A DNA stretch of 64,000 bases from G958296245 sp963664035 (GTDB lineage Bacteria > Chloroflexota > Dehalococcoidia > Lucifugimonadales > G958296245). The notes below the pieces were generated by a model. That model did no database searches, had not been told where the DNA came from, and saw nothing but the letters and a program-made list of their open reading frames with translations. This document shows positions 15,481 to 23,715 of the stretch, in pieces. Both the position numbers and the translations under genes were made by a program. Position 1 is the stretch's first letter. Each line of letters opens with the position of its first letter. The DNA lies in NCBI GenBank assembly GCA_963664035.2, contig OY760867.2, positions 124,001-188,000 of the forward strand, read 5' to 3'.

Positions 15481-17925
15481 ATGGTCGAAACGAGGGAGCG
15501 CGGCGTATCGGGCAGCCGGTCCGAGATAGGGGACCGCGCGGCGCATGATCTGAGGGCGAAGTCGTTGGAGGCGCTCGACTTCCCCGCCGTCAGGGATCGG
15601 GTCGCGGGCATGGCCTCGTTCCCGATGGCGCGGGACCTGGCCTCCGGTATGGGGCCGCGCTACGGCGCCGAGGAGACGCGGACGCTGCTCGGGGAGACGG
15701 CCGAGGGCATGGCGTTCCTCGAGAGGCATCCCGACGTCGACCTCTCCGACCCCGGCGACCCGCTGCCGCTCGCCCAGAGGGCCGCTCTCGAAGGCGTTCT
15801 CACGGGGACGGAGCTGTTGTCGGTGGCGGGCTTCCTGGAGGTGCTCGCGAGGGCGCGGAGCGCCTTCGGCGCGGCGGGCGGCGCCGCCCCCGGGCTGGCC
15901 GCCATGGCCGGCGGCATCCCGGACCTCTCCGCGATAGCGCGCCGCGTCACGGCCTCGATAGGCGCCAGGGGAGAGGTGGTGGACGGCGCCAGCCCCGTGC
16001 TCGGAGAGATCAGGCGGCGCACGCGCGGGGCCTACGCGCACGTCTCCGAGGCGCTCAATGCCGTCATCCATTCCGCCCTCGGCAGGGAGGCGCTCCAGGA
16101 CGACGTCGTGTCGGTCAGGGGGGGCAGGCTGACCCTCCAGGTCAAGGCCGAGATGAGGGGCCGCGTTCCCGGCGTCGTGCATGACTTCTCCAACTCTGGC
16201 GCAACGCTGTTCGTCGAGCCGCTGACCACCGTCGACCTGTGCAACGCGTGGCGAGAGCTGCAACTGGAGGAGGAAGAGGAGGTCGCGCGCATCCTGCGAG
16301 AGCTGTCGGCGCTGGTCGGAGACGCCGAGCCCGACCTCGCGCGGGGCGCTGAGCTGACGGCGCGCATCGACTTCATCATGGCGCGCGCCAGGTACAGCGT
16401 ATCCATCGGCGGCGTCGGCGCGCTGCCGGCGGACGACGGGGAGGGAGGCCGGCCGGCCGTGCGGCTGCTGCGGGCGAGGCATCCCCTGCTGGCCGGCGAG
16501 GCTGTGCCCATCGACGTGAGCGTAGGCCCGGAGCGCCCCGTGCTCGTCGTCACGGGGCCGAACATGGGGGGCAAGACCGTCGCCATGAAGATGGTGGGCC
16601 TCGCCGCCGTCATGCAGCAGTCCGGGATCCTGGCGCCGGTCGGAGACGGCAGCAGCCTTCCGGTCTTCGACGGGGTGTTCGCCGACGTGGGAGACGAGCA
16701 GAGCGTCCAGGAGTCGGTCTCGACCTTCGGGGCCCGCATCCAGAACGTGATAGCGATCCTGGGCGAGGCCACCGGTCGTTCGCTGGTGCTCCTCGACGAG
16801 CTCGGCGCAAGCACGGACCCGGAAGAGGGGTCGGCGCTGGCAAAGGCGATACTGGGCCGCCTGGCCGCCATGGGCGTGACGACGGTGGCGACGACCCACC
16901 ACCGTACCGTCGCCGTATACGCCGCCGGGAACCCGCGCATGATGAACGCCAGCGTCGACCTGGACCCGGCGACCCTGATGCCCACGTACAACCTCACCGC
17001 GGGCGTGCCCGGGCGCAGCTACGCCATGTCGGTCGCGGCGCGGCTTGGGCTTCCGCCGGAGATCCTGGAGGAGGCGCGCGGGCTGATGGAGCCCCAGTAC
17101 CTGAGCTTCGAGGACTGGCTGGGAGAGCTTCACCGCGAGCGCGGGCAGCTCAAGCAACGGCTCGAAGAGGCGTCCCGCGCCCGCGACGACGCGCAGGCGA
17201 CAAGGGCCAGGCTGGACGAGGAGCTGCGCGAGCTCCTGCTGCGCCGAGAGGACATCGTCCACAGCATCGGCAGGGAGGTGTCCGCGCGGTTCGACGACGT
17301 GAGGCGCAAGCTCCGCCGGGTGGAGTCGTCCCTGTCGTGGAGCGCCCCGCCGGGCGGCGCTCCCCAAGCCGGCCTGCCTGGCGGCGAGGCAGGCGCGGAG
17401 CTGGAGGAGGCCAGGGAGGAGATGCGGGAGGTCGTGGAGGCCGTCCCGACGCCTCCTCCACGGAAAGCGGACCGGCCTCCGGCCGTCGGCGACAGGGTCG
17501 TCGTGCGTGGGCTCAACGTGGAGGGCGTTGTCACGTCGGCCCCGGACCAGGGCGGGCAGGTCGAAGTCGCGGCGGGAGACCTCCGGCTGCGGCTGGACAG
17601 CCACCGGATCGCCCCGTCACAGGAGCCCGCGCACGAGGAGGAGCCGTCGAGCGGCGTGAGCTACGACCTCGGCCCGCTCCTGCCCACGGCGGAGCTTCAC
17701 GTCCGGGGGATGCGGGCGCAGGAGGCGCTGGACAGCGTGGAGGGCTTCCTGGACCGGGCGTTGAGGGACGGGCTGAGCTCCGTGCGCATCGTACACGGCA
17801 GGGGCACCGGGGCGCTCCGCATGGCCGTGCGCGAGCTGCTGGAGCGGCACGCCGCGGTCATGTCCTTCAGGCCGGGGGACGAGGAGGGCGGCGGCGATGG
17901 AGTCACGATCGTCGAGCTTGCGTGA
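15481..17925 (+). CDS. mutS2: Endonuclease MutS2
   Basis: 814 residues. MutS2 is a MutS-type ATPase with a C-terminal Smr nuclease domain, linked to suppression of recombination and to ribosome rescue. Seen: core/lever domains to about residue 330, Walker A GPNMGGKT (about 357-364), Walker B LVLLDELGASTDPEEG (about 434-448), TTHH, a long coiled-coil arm (about 540-650), and the Smr domain from LHVRGMRAQEAL to the end with HGRGTGALR. A GCCTGCCT/AGGCAGGC hairpin element is embedded in frame near 17371-17393. The 3' end overlaps the DUF192 gene. Confidence 0.93.
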   Translation: MVETRERGVSGSRSEIGDRAAHDLRAKSLEALDFPAVRDRVAGMASFPMARDLASGMGPRYGAEETRTLLGETAEGMAFLERHPDVDLSDPGDPLPLAQRAALEGVLTGTELLSVAGFLEVLARARSAFGAAGGAAPGLAAMAGGIPDLSAIARRVTASIGARGEVVDGASPVLGEIRRRTRGAYAHVSEALNAVIHSALGREALQDDVVSVRGGRLTLQVKAEMRGRVPGVVHDFSNSGATLFVEPLTTVDLCNAWRELQLEEEEEVARILRELSALVGDAEPDLARGAELTARIDFIMARARYSVSIGGVGALPADDGEGGRPAVRLLRARHPLLAGEAVPIDVSVGPERPVLVVTGPNMGGKTVAMKMVGLAAVMQQSGILAPVGDGSSLPVFDGVFADVGDEQSVQESVSTFGARIQNVIAILGEATGRSLVLLDELGASTDPEEGSALAKAILGRLAAMGVTTVATTHHRTVAVYAAGNPRMMNASVDLDPATLMPTYNLTAGVPGRSYAMSVAARLGLPPEILEEARGLMEPQYLSFEDWLGELHRERGQLKQRLEEASRARDDAQATRARLDEELRELLLRREDIVHSIGREVSARFDDVRRKLRRVESSLSWSAPPGGAPQAGLPGGEAGAELEEAREEMREVVEAVPTPPPRKADRPPAVGDRVVVRGLNVEGVVTSAPDQGGQVEVAAGDLRLRLDSHRIAPSQEPAHEEEPSSGVSYDLGPLLPTAELHVRGMRAQEALDSVEGFLDRALRDGLSSVRIVHGRGTGALRMAVRELLERHAAVMSFRPGDEEGGGDGVTIVELA

Positions 17926-18448
17926 GCTTGCCGCGAGACGGCTGGCGCTCGCGCTGCTCCCGCTCTGCCTTGCCGTCGCGGGGTGCGCGCCCGCAGGGCC
18001 GGCGCCCACGGTCCAGGCTGGCGATCCGGACAGGGCGGAGGTGGTGATAGGCGGGGTGAGCTTCGAGGCGGAGCTGGCCGTCGAACCCGACGAGAGGGCA
18101 CAGGGCCTTTCGGGCCGCGCCAGCCTGCCGCCGAAGACGGGAATGCTCTTCGTGTTCGAGGAGCCGAGGGTGTCGAGCTTCTGGATGAAGGAGATGCGGT
18201 TCCCGCTGGACTTCGTATGGATCGGGGAGGAGTGCGCCGTAGTGGACATCACGGCGGACGTACCCGCGCCGGCGCCGGGGGCGGAGCTCTCGGACCTGCC
18301 CAGCTACTCGCCCGGGGAGCCGGCGGCCTACAACTTCGAGATCAACGCGGGAGAGGCGGAGGAGTACGGACTGGCTGTCGGAGACCCGGTGCGCATCTAC
18401 GGGATGCCGGGCGGCGTCGAAGACGCGTGCGGGCCGTCAGCTCGGTGA
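17897..18448 (+). CDS. DUF192 lipoprotein
   Basis: 183 residues. Starts within the mutS2 3' end (29-base overlap). N-terminal signal with lipobox VAGC (Cys about 30), so a lipid-anchored exported protein. The DUF192 core is clear: ELAVEPDERAQGLSGR, TGMLFVF, SSFWMKEMRFPLDFVWI and INAGEAEEYGLAVGD. The function of DUF192 is not established. The stop region overlaps the 3' end of the convergent prkA gene by 12 bases. Confidence 0.88.
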   Translation: MESRSSSLRELAARRLALALLPLCLAVAGCAPAGPAPTVQAGDPDRAEVVIGGVSFEAELAVEPDERAQGLSGRASLPPKTGMLFVFEEPRVSSFWMKEMRFPLDFVWIGEECAVVDITADVPAPAPGAELSDLPSYSPGEPAAYNFEINAGEAEEYGLAVGDPVRIYGMPGGVEDACGPSAR

Positions 18449-20416
18449 GCCGTCCGACCCGGAGCCGTCCAGGGGCCACAGCCACTCGATCGCTTCGTTC
18501 TTGGGCGCCTTCATGACGGGGTCGCCGCCGAGCACGCGCGTCACGTATTCGAGCAGGTCGCGTGAGCAGACGCCGCAGTAGCCGTACCTCTGGGTCAGGC
18601 GCTCCAGGATCGCCTCGCGCCTCTGCTCCCAGAGCGCCTTGGCGCGGGCGAAGCGCGGTTCGTCGAGGTCGCGCTTGAGCTTGCGGCGCGTGACGAGCAG
18701 CTTGGCCTCGATCGCCGCCCGCAACCGGGGGTCGTCCGAATAGAGCAGCTTGGAGTCTTCACGCTCGCGCTTGGCGGCGAGCTCGTGTATTTCGGCGCGG
18801 AAGGCGTCCCTGTTTCGCTCGGAGACGTTGATGGTGCGCTCCAACTCCCTCATGTCCCTCTCGGCAACCCGGTCGGACTCGCCGCCGGACCTGTCGAGGT
18901 ATGCGGCGACGTTGGCGAGGTAGCTGTTGAGCAGCCTGCTGGCCGTATCCTCGAAGGCCTCGTCGTAGGCCCTCTGGATATCCCCTATGGCGAGGTCGTC
19001 GTAGTCTCGCACGACGTGCGTCGCCAGCGCGACGTACTCCGCCGGGTCGATCTCCCCCAGGCTGACGTTCTGGTCGAGCCCGCGCCAGAGGCTGTCGAGA
19101 GCGGCGAGGGGGGTGATGCAGCAGACGCCGGGCTTGCTGGCGGCGTCGGCGAGCCGGTTCATGACGTACCTGGGCGATATGCCGCTCATGCCCTCGTTGG
19201 GGTGTTGGCTCCGCATCTCGACGGCGTCGCGGCGGGAGTACGGGGGCGCCATCTGCCCATCGTAGAGGCGGAGCTTCTGGATCGGGCCCATGCCCTGCCG
19301 CGACGGCGGGTCGAGGCGGGAGAGGACGGAGAAGGTGGCGGCGACGCGCAGGGTGAGGGGGGCGACGTGGACGCTCTGCAGCGTCGAGCCGCTGACCATC
19401 TCCCTGTATATGCGGACCTCGTCGCTGACCCTGAGGTTGTAGGGTATCTGGGCGGCGATGATCCTGTCCTTGAGCGCCTCGGAGCTCTGGTCCGCGGCGA
19501 AGGTAGCGAAGTCGCCTTCGTTCGAGTGGCCGACGATGACCTCGTCGGCGTAGACCGAGCCGAACTTGTCCATCTTTATGACCAGCTCCTGGGCGAGACC
19601 GAGGAGGGTGGTCAGGAGGTGTGGGTCGGCCTTGAATATCTCGACGAACTCCATCAGCCCGCGGTTGGCTACGTTGAGCTCGCCGTCGAGCCGGAACGCC
19701 TTCCCGGCGACCTCGGTGCGGTCGCCTTCGAGCTGGGCCGTGTCCACGCTGCCGACGAGCAGGGAGGCGTCGGGGTTGGGATTGGTGGCCACGTAGTAGC
19801 CGATCCCGACCGCCTCGTGCTCGGAGAAGGTGACGCGCCTGACGGGCATGTCCGACACCCTGCCGCCGTGCCCCACCCTGAGCAGGTAGCGGCAGCGCGG
19901 GCAGAGGTCGCCCTCTACGTATATGCCGTGCTGTTGGAGCAGGGCGGGCCTGAGCCGGTGGGGTATGAGGTGGAGGGGTTCCTCCTGCATGGGGCAGCCG
20001 CCGATGGCGTAGACGGCGCCGGCGTCGGTGCGGGTGTATTCTTCGAGAGCGCGCTTGATGAGGTCGACTATGGTCGACTTTCCGCTGGCCGGCGGGCCGA
20101 GCAGCAGCAGTATCCTGCGCCGGGACTCGAGGCGGCGGGCCGCGGCCGCGAAGTACTGCACGATGTTGTGCAGCGCATCCTCGAGGCCGTATATCTCGTC
20201 CTCGAAGAGGCCGTACACCACCTCGCCGTCGGGCGTGGTCCTCGCCCCCGCCGCCATGATCGCTTCGTAGACCGTCGCGTGCGACAGCCGGGACATGGAC
20301 GGGTTTTCGACGACCATGCGCAGGTAGTCGGCGAAGGTGCCTTCCCAAGAGAAGCGCCCGGCCTCCCGGTCGCTCTCGGAGAGGATGTCCTCTATTGACA
20401 GGTCCCGTTCGTTCAT
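18437..20416 (-). CDS. prkA: PrkA-type serine protein kinase/AAA protein
   Basis: 659 residues from the ATG at 20416; upstream in-frame codons belong to another frame of the neighbouring membrane gene. The AAA domain has a P-loop LGPPASGKS (about 106-114), the PrkA hallmark CPMQEEPLHLIP, a CPRC pair, the ATNPNP segment and NRGLMEFVEIFK; the C-terminal half is the PrkA helical kinase domain. PrkA proteins are stress/sporulation-linked kinases or AAA+ proteases in Bacillus; role here unknown. Transcribed 47 bases after a membrane-protein gene, while the usual yeaH/spoVR partners are not adjacent. Confidence 0.88.
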   Translation of the reverse strand: MNERDLSIEDILSESDREAGRFSWEGTFADYLRMVVENPSMSRLSHATVYEAIMAAGARTTPDGEVVYGLFEDEIYGLEDALHNIVQYFAAAARRLESRRRILLLLGPPASGKSTIVDLIKRALEEYTRTDAGAVYAIGGCPMQEEPLHLIPHRLRPALLQQHGIYVEGDLCPRCRYLLRVGHGGRVSDMPVRRVTFSEHEAVGIGYYVATNPNPDASLLVGSVDTAQLEGDRTEVAGKAFRLDGELNVANRGLMEFVEIFKADPHLLTTLLGLAQELVIKMDKFGSVYADEVIVGHSNEGDFATFAADQSSEALKDRIIAAQIPYNLRVSDEVRIYREMVSGSTLQSVHVAPLTLRVAATFSVLSRLDPPSRQGMGPIQKLRLYDGQMAPPYSRRDAVEMRSQHPNEGMSGISPRYVMNRLADAASKPGVCCITPLAALDSLWRGLDQNVSLGEIDPAEYVALATHVVRDYDDLAIGDIQRAYDEAFEDTASRLLNSYLANVAAYLDRSGGESDRVAERDMRELERTINVSERNRDAFRAEIHELAAKREREDSKLLYSDDPRLRAAIEAKLLVTRRKLKRDLDEPRFARAKALWEQRREAILERLTQRYGYCGVCSRDLLEYVTRVLGGDPVMKAPKNEAIEWLWPLDGSGSDGSPS

Positions 20417-20463
20417 GCAGCTACCCCGCCCTTGTCGGATGGGCCCCAGGGCACTCCTTGCGC

Positions 20464-21054
20464 CTAGGTCGTCACGATGGCGGTGCCCAGCACGGCGAGG
20501 CCGATTGCGCCCACCGCTCCGCCGCCGATGAGGATGAACCAGCCCGTCACGACCCTCATCACGTTGAAGGTGAACGAGAGGGTGAAGAACATCATCGTCG
20601 CCAGGACGGTCAGGATGAGGGTAGCGCCCCACATTCCGAGCCACGCGGCGACTCCGTAGAGCAGCTCCAGCTGCCCGGCGAAGTAGAGGAAGGCGACGGC
20701 GCTCAGGACGGCCAGGAAGACGCTGTAGAAGCCGATGGCCCTCTCGTCGAGGTCCCAGAGGCCCTGTGCCGCCACGGCGACGGCGTACAGGCCCCACGCC
20801 AGTATGAGCGTCTTCATGATCATGGTCTGGGCGAGCCACGGGCCCGCCTTGACGCCTTCGCCGGTGAGGAGCATCCATGCCGAGCCGGAAGCGGTGAGCG
20901 TGGAGGCCGGCGACAGCAGTACCGAGCCGATGGCCAGCAGGCCGAGGCCCCCCATGACCACGCCCACGGTCCTGCCGTCCGAGTAGAGCCCCAGCATGTA
21001 CCAGGACTGGGAGAACAACGCCGCACCGATCAGTACGAAGAATAGCGCCTCCAT
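20464..21054 (-). CDS. Multi-pass membrane protein, possibly AmiS/UreI-like
   Basis: 196 residues from the ATG at 21054, preceded by AAAGGAG at good spacing; a longer start at 21126 is unsupported. About six hydrophobic helices are visible, beginning MEALFFVLIGAALFSQSWYM, with acidic residues in the loop WDLDERAIGFY before the fourth helix. Overall size and the GAALF...LGLL pattern recall AmiS/UreI amide or urea channels, but the match is loose. It is the gene before prkA in the same direction. Confidence 0.6.
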   Translation of the reverse strand: MEALFFVLIGAALFSQSWYMLGLYSDGRTVGVVMGGLGLLAIGSVLLSPASTLTASGSAWMLLTGEGVKAGPWLAQTMIMKTLILAWGLYAVAVAAQGLWDLDERAIGFYSVFLAVLSAVAFLYFAGQLELLYGVAAWLGMWGATLILTVLATMMFFTLSFTFNVMRVVTGWFILIGGGAVGAIGLAVLGTAIVTT

Positions 21055-21173
21055 TTTGGTCCACCTCTCCTTTCGGGTCTGCCGGCTGCCTTGGGCCAAT
21101 GGGTATTCGGCCGCGGTAACCGCCATTAAGCTTACCCCTTATCCCCTACGCTATGCAATAGCCGCGTCCGTAT

Positions 21174-21288
21174 CTGTTCAGAGTATGGGAGGGCAGCCAC
21201 AAGGGCTGCACCCTACGGGATGGAAGCCGTAGTCGTAGGGGCGTCCCTTGTGGGCGCCCTAGGTGAGGAACCCACCAACTCTGAACAG
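21174..21288. repeat. MITE-like inverted-repeat element
   Basis: The ends are CTGTTCAGAGT (21174-21184) and ACTCTGAACAG (21278-21288), perfect inverted copies. Inside, AGGGCAGCCACAAGGG...CCCTACG pairs imperfectly with CGTAGGGGCG...CCCTTGTGGGCGCCCT, so the whole 115 bases could fold as one long hairpin. The same end motif appears near 14920 and 41916. No coding capacity. Confidence 0.65.
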
Positions 21289-21377
21289 TTACCCGCGTCC
21301 CGGCCCGGTCGTGTAGGATATGTTCCCTGGCAGCGCGCGAGCGCGGGGAATTGAGACGCCCTGGGGAGGATGGGGCA

Positions 21378-21821
21378 ATGCCCGGATTCAAGACCAGCGA
21401 GAAGATCAGGCTCCCGCCGCAGGCGGTATTCGACTACGTGACCGACATCGGCAATTCGACCACCTGGCTACCGGGCGTCGTGGCGTCCGAGATGCTGACC
21501 GAGGGGCCGATGGCCGCCGGCTCCCGTTACCGGGAGACGCGCCAGGCCGCCGAGCGCATGGGCCACGTCGATATCGAGGTGAAGGAGTACGACCCGCCGC
21601 GAAAGTTCGTCACCGGGTTCGACAAGGGCGGCTACCTGACGACCTACAGCTACACCTTCTCCGCGGATGGTTCCGGGACCAAGGTGGAGATGGAGTGCGA
21701 GGTGCTGGCGGACGGCTGGAAGATGCTGATGACGCCCATAGTCGCCGGGGCGTTGAGGCGCTTCGACAAGCGGATGCTGAAGGGCCTCAAGGCCGCCGTC
21801 GAGGGGCGCCGCAGGCGCTAG
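21378..21821 (+). CDS. SRPBCC (START-like) family protein
   Basis: 147 residues from the ATG at 21378 after GGAGGA. The sequence follows the polyketide-cyclase/dehydrase-like SRPBCC pattern: N-terminal strand, PPQAVFDYVTDIGNSTTWLPGV, central strands with GSRYRETRQAAER and PPRKFVTGF, and a long C-terminal helix GALRRFDKRMLKGLKAAVEG. Such proteins bind hydrophobic ligands in a cavity. It stands alone between repeat elements; ligand unknown. Confidence 0.8.
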   Translation: MPGFKTSEKIRLPPQAVFDYVTDIGNSTTWLPGVVASEMLTEGPMAAGSRYRETRQAAERMGHVDIEVKEYDPPRKFVTGFDKGGYLTTYSYTFSADGSGTKVEMECEVLADGWKMLMTPIVAGALRRFDKRMLKGLKAAVEGRRRR

Positions 21822-21845
21822 CGCGGTTTAGGATGGGGGTTAGAG

Positions 21846-22108
21846 CCTGCCTGAGCCTGCCGAAGGGATGGGACTCCCCTCTCTTGTCATTCCGAGCGCA
21901 GCGAGGAATCTAGGGCCGCCGCCTACGGATGGCGTCGTCCCGCAAGCAACGACCTTAGGTTCCTCTCTCCGCTGCGCTCCGCTCGGAACGACAATGTGGT
22001 GGTGCAACTTGACTTGTCCCTTCTCCCGTCCGACGGGAGAAGGTTAGGATGAGGGTTCCCCTCCGCATTAGTCCCTTCCCCCCTGCGGGCCCATCAAGGG
22101 GGAAGGAA
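21846..22108. repeat. Cluster of dispersed repeats (about 300-base gap)
   Basis: The gap between the SRPBCC and E2 genes holds: an inverted partial copy of the CCTGTCGAAGGG-type REP (21846-21868); an inverted pair with TGTCATTCCGAGCGCAGCGA at 21895 and its divergent complement ending GCTCGGAACGACAAT near 21995; and pieces of the CCTAACCTTCCCC family (GAAGGTTAGGATGAGGG near 22040 and a CTTCCCCC/GGGGGAAGG hairpin near 22075-22106). No gene is visible. Confidence 0.7.
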
Positions 22109-22128
22109 CGGTTGCTGCGGCCGGGTGG

Positions 22129-23670
22129 CTAGACCAGGAAGCTGAAGGGGTTTTCCAGGGCCTTCTTGATCTCTATGAGGAGCTCCGCCCCCTCCGCGCC
22201 GTCGGCCACTCGGTGGTCCGCAGAGAGGGTAGCCGTCATTACCTGGGCGATGGCTATCTCGTCGCCCCGTACGACGGGCCGCTTGGCGACCGTTCCCACC
22301 GCCAGCACGGCGGCCTGGGGCGGGTGGATTATCGCCGCGAAGCTGGAAACGTCGTACATGCCCATGTTGCTGACGGTGAACGTGCCGCCGGTGTACTCCT
22401 CCGGGCTGAGCGTACCGGTCTTCGTGCGCTCGATCAGGTCCTTGCTGGCTTTGGCGATCTCTCCCAACGACTTGCCGGCGCAGTCCATGATCGCCGGGAT
22501 GATCAGCCCTTCCTCCTCCGCGATGGCGATCCCGATGTTTATGCGCTTCTGTACCTGGATCGCGTCGTCCAGGAAGTAGGAGTTGAACTTCGGGTGCTTT
22601 TGCAGCGCCGACGCGCACGCCATGATGACGAGGTCGTTGACGCTGATCCTCACGCCCTCGCTCCCCATGCGCTCGTTGATCTGGGAGCGGAGGTCCATAG
22701 CCTCGGTCATGTCTATGTCCGCCGAGACGTAGAAGTGCGGGATCTCAGTCTTGCTCTTCAGGGTGACGCGGGCGATCTGCTGTCTCATGCGGGTCAGGGC
22801 GACGGTCTCGGCTTCGTCGGCCGGCGCTTCGGCTGTGGGTTCCTCCTCCGTCACCTCGTCGGCGGGTTCTTCTTCCGCTACCATGGCGGCGGGTTCTTCT
22901 TCCGCGGCCTCGGCGACGGGTTCTTCCTCCGCGACCTCGGCGGCGGGTACTTCCTGCGTGACCTCGGCGACGGGGGCCTCCTCCATGACTGCGGCGGCGG
23001 GAGCTTCCTGCGTGACCTCGGCGACGGGGGCTTCCTCCATGACTGCGGCGGCGGGAGCTTCCTGCGTGACCTCGGCGGCAGGTCCTTCTTCCGTCACCTC
23101 GGCGGCGGGCGCTTCCTCCGCCGCCTCTGCGGGCGGGGGTTCGAACGATAGCACGTCTTCTCGTGTGATCCTGCCTCCGGGGCCGGTGCCGGGTACCTGC
23201 GAGAGGTCTATGCCGCGTTCCTGAGCGAGGCGGCGCGCCACGGGGGAGGCGCGCACCTCCCCTGCGTCAAGGGGCTGCGCCTCGGCCTGCGGCGGGGCCG
23301 CGGCGGGTGGGGCCGCGGCGGGTGGGGGCGGCGGCGGTTCAGCGGGAGGCGGCGCCGGTTCCGCAACGGGAGGCGGAGCGGTCTCCACAACGGGCGCGGC
23401 CTCGTCCGCCGGGGCCCGGTCGGCCTCCGCCGCAGGCGCGACTTCCTCGTCCGCCGCGCCGATGACGCCTATAGGCTCGCCCACTGGCACGGAGGTGCCC
23501 TCCTGCGCCAGCACCTTGCTCAGGACCCCCGCCGCCGTGGACTCGAACTCGACGACGGCCTTGTCCGTCTCTATCTCGGCGATGGGCTCGCCGACGCTCA
23601 CCTCTTCACCCTCGGCCTTGAGCCACCGCACAACCGTACCTTCCTGCATGTCGTAACCCATCTGCGGCAT
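22129..23670 (-). CDS. pdhC: Dihydrolipoamide acetyltransferase (pyruvate dehydrogenase E2)
   Basis: 513 residues. E2 core of the pyruvate dehydrogenase complex: lipoyl domain with the lipoylated lysine K37 in IETDKAVVE, a Pro/Ala linker (about 75-135), peripheral-subunit-binding domain (about 141-173, ASPVARRLAQ...GGRITREDV), a second Ala/Glu/Pro linker containing a duplicated 18-residue unit (204-239), and the catalytic domain ending with ADHRVADG (H486). The true start is probably the CTG at 23688: it lies six bases after AGGAGG and adds the usual ATELN before MPQMG. Last gene of the lpd-pdhA-pdhB-E2 operon. Confidence 0.92.
   Translation of the reverse strand: MPQMGYDMQEGTVVRWLKAEGEEVSVGEPIAEIETDKAVVEFESTAAGVLSKVLAQEGTSVPVGEPIGVIGAADEEVAPAAEADRAPADEAAPVVETAPPPVAEPAPPPAEPPPPPPAAAPPAAAPPQAEAQPLDAGEVRASPVARRLAQERGIDLSQVPGTGPGGRITREDVLSFEPPPAEAAEEAPAAEVTEEGPAAEVTQEAPAAAVMEEAPVAEVTQEAPAAAVMEEAPVAEVTQEVPAAEVAEEEPVAEAAEEEPAAMVAEEEPADEVTEEEPTAEAPADEAETVALTRMRQQIARVTLKSKTEIPHFYVSADIDMTEAMDLRSQINERMGSEGVRISVNDLVIMACASALQKHPKFNSYFLDDAIQVQKRINIGIAIAEEEGLIIPAIMDCAGKSLGEIAKASKDLIERTKTGTLSPEEYTGGTFTVSNMGMYDVSSFAAIIHPPQAAVLAVGTVAKRPVVRGDEIAIAQVMTATLSADHRVADGAEGAELLIEIKKALENPFSFLV
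22954..23061 (-). repeat. Duplicated 54-base unit inside the E2 linker
   Basis: Two back-to-back copies encode the same 18 residues (EAPAAAVMEEAPVAEVTQ). Flanking codons keep a weaker nine-residue periodicity (E-x-P-A-x-x-V-x-E), so the linker seems to have grown by repeated slippage. Confidence 0.8.
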
Positions 23671-23715
23671 GTTCAGTTCAGTAGCCAGGGCGCACCTCCT
23701 CTGTTCTTGCGGGCT

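Noticed and set aside
15406..17604. A 732-residue minus-strand open frame opposite mutS2
   Set aside because: It is an antisense shadow in high-GC sequence: Arg/Gly/Pro-rich, no motif, and mutS2 is unmistakable.
18785..20398. A 537-residue plus-strand open frame opposite prkA
   Set aside because: Antisense shadow; prkA motifs are clear on the other strand.
21378..22128. tRNA or other structured RNA gene in the repeat-rich gap
   Set aside because: The palindromes are dispersed repeats; no tRNA arm pattern or GTTCGA-type loop was found here or elsewhere in the window.
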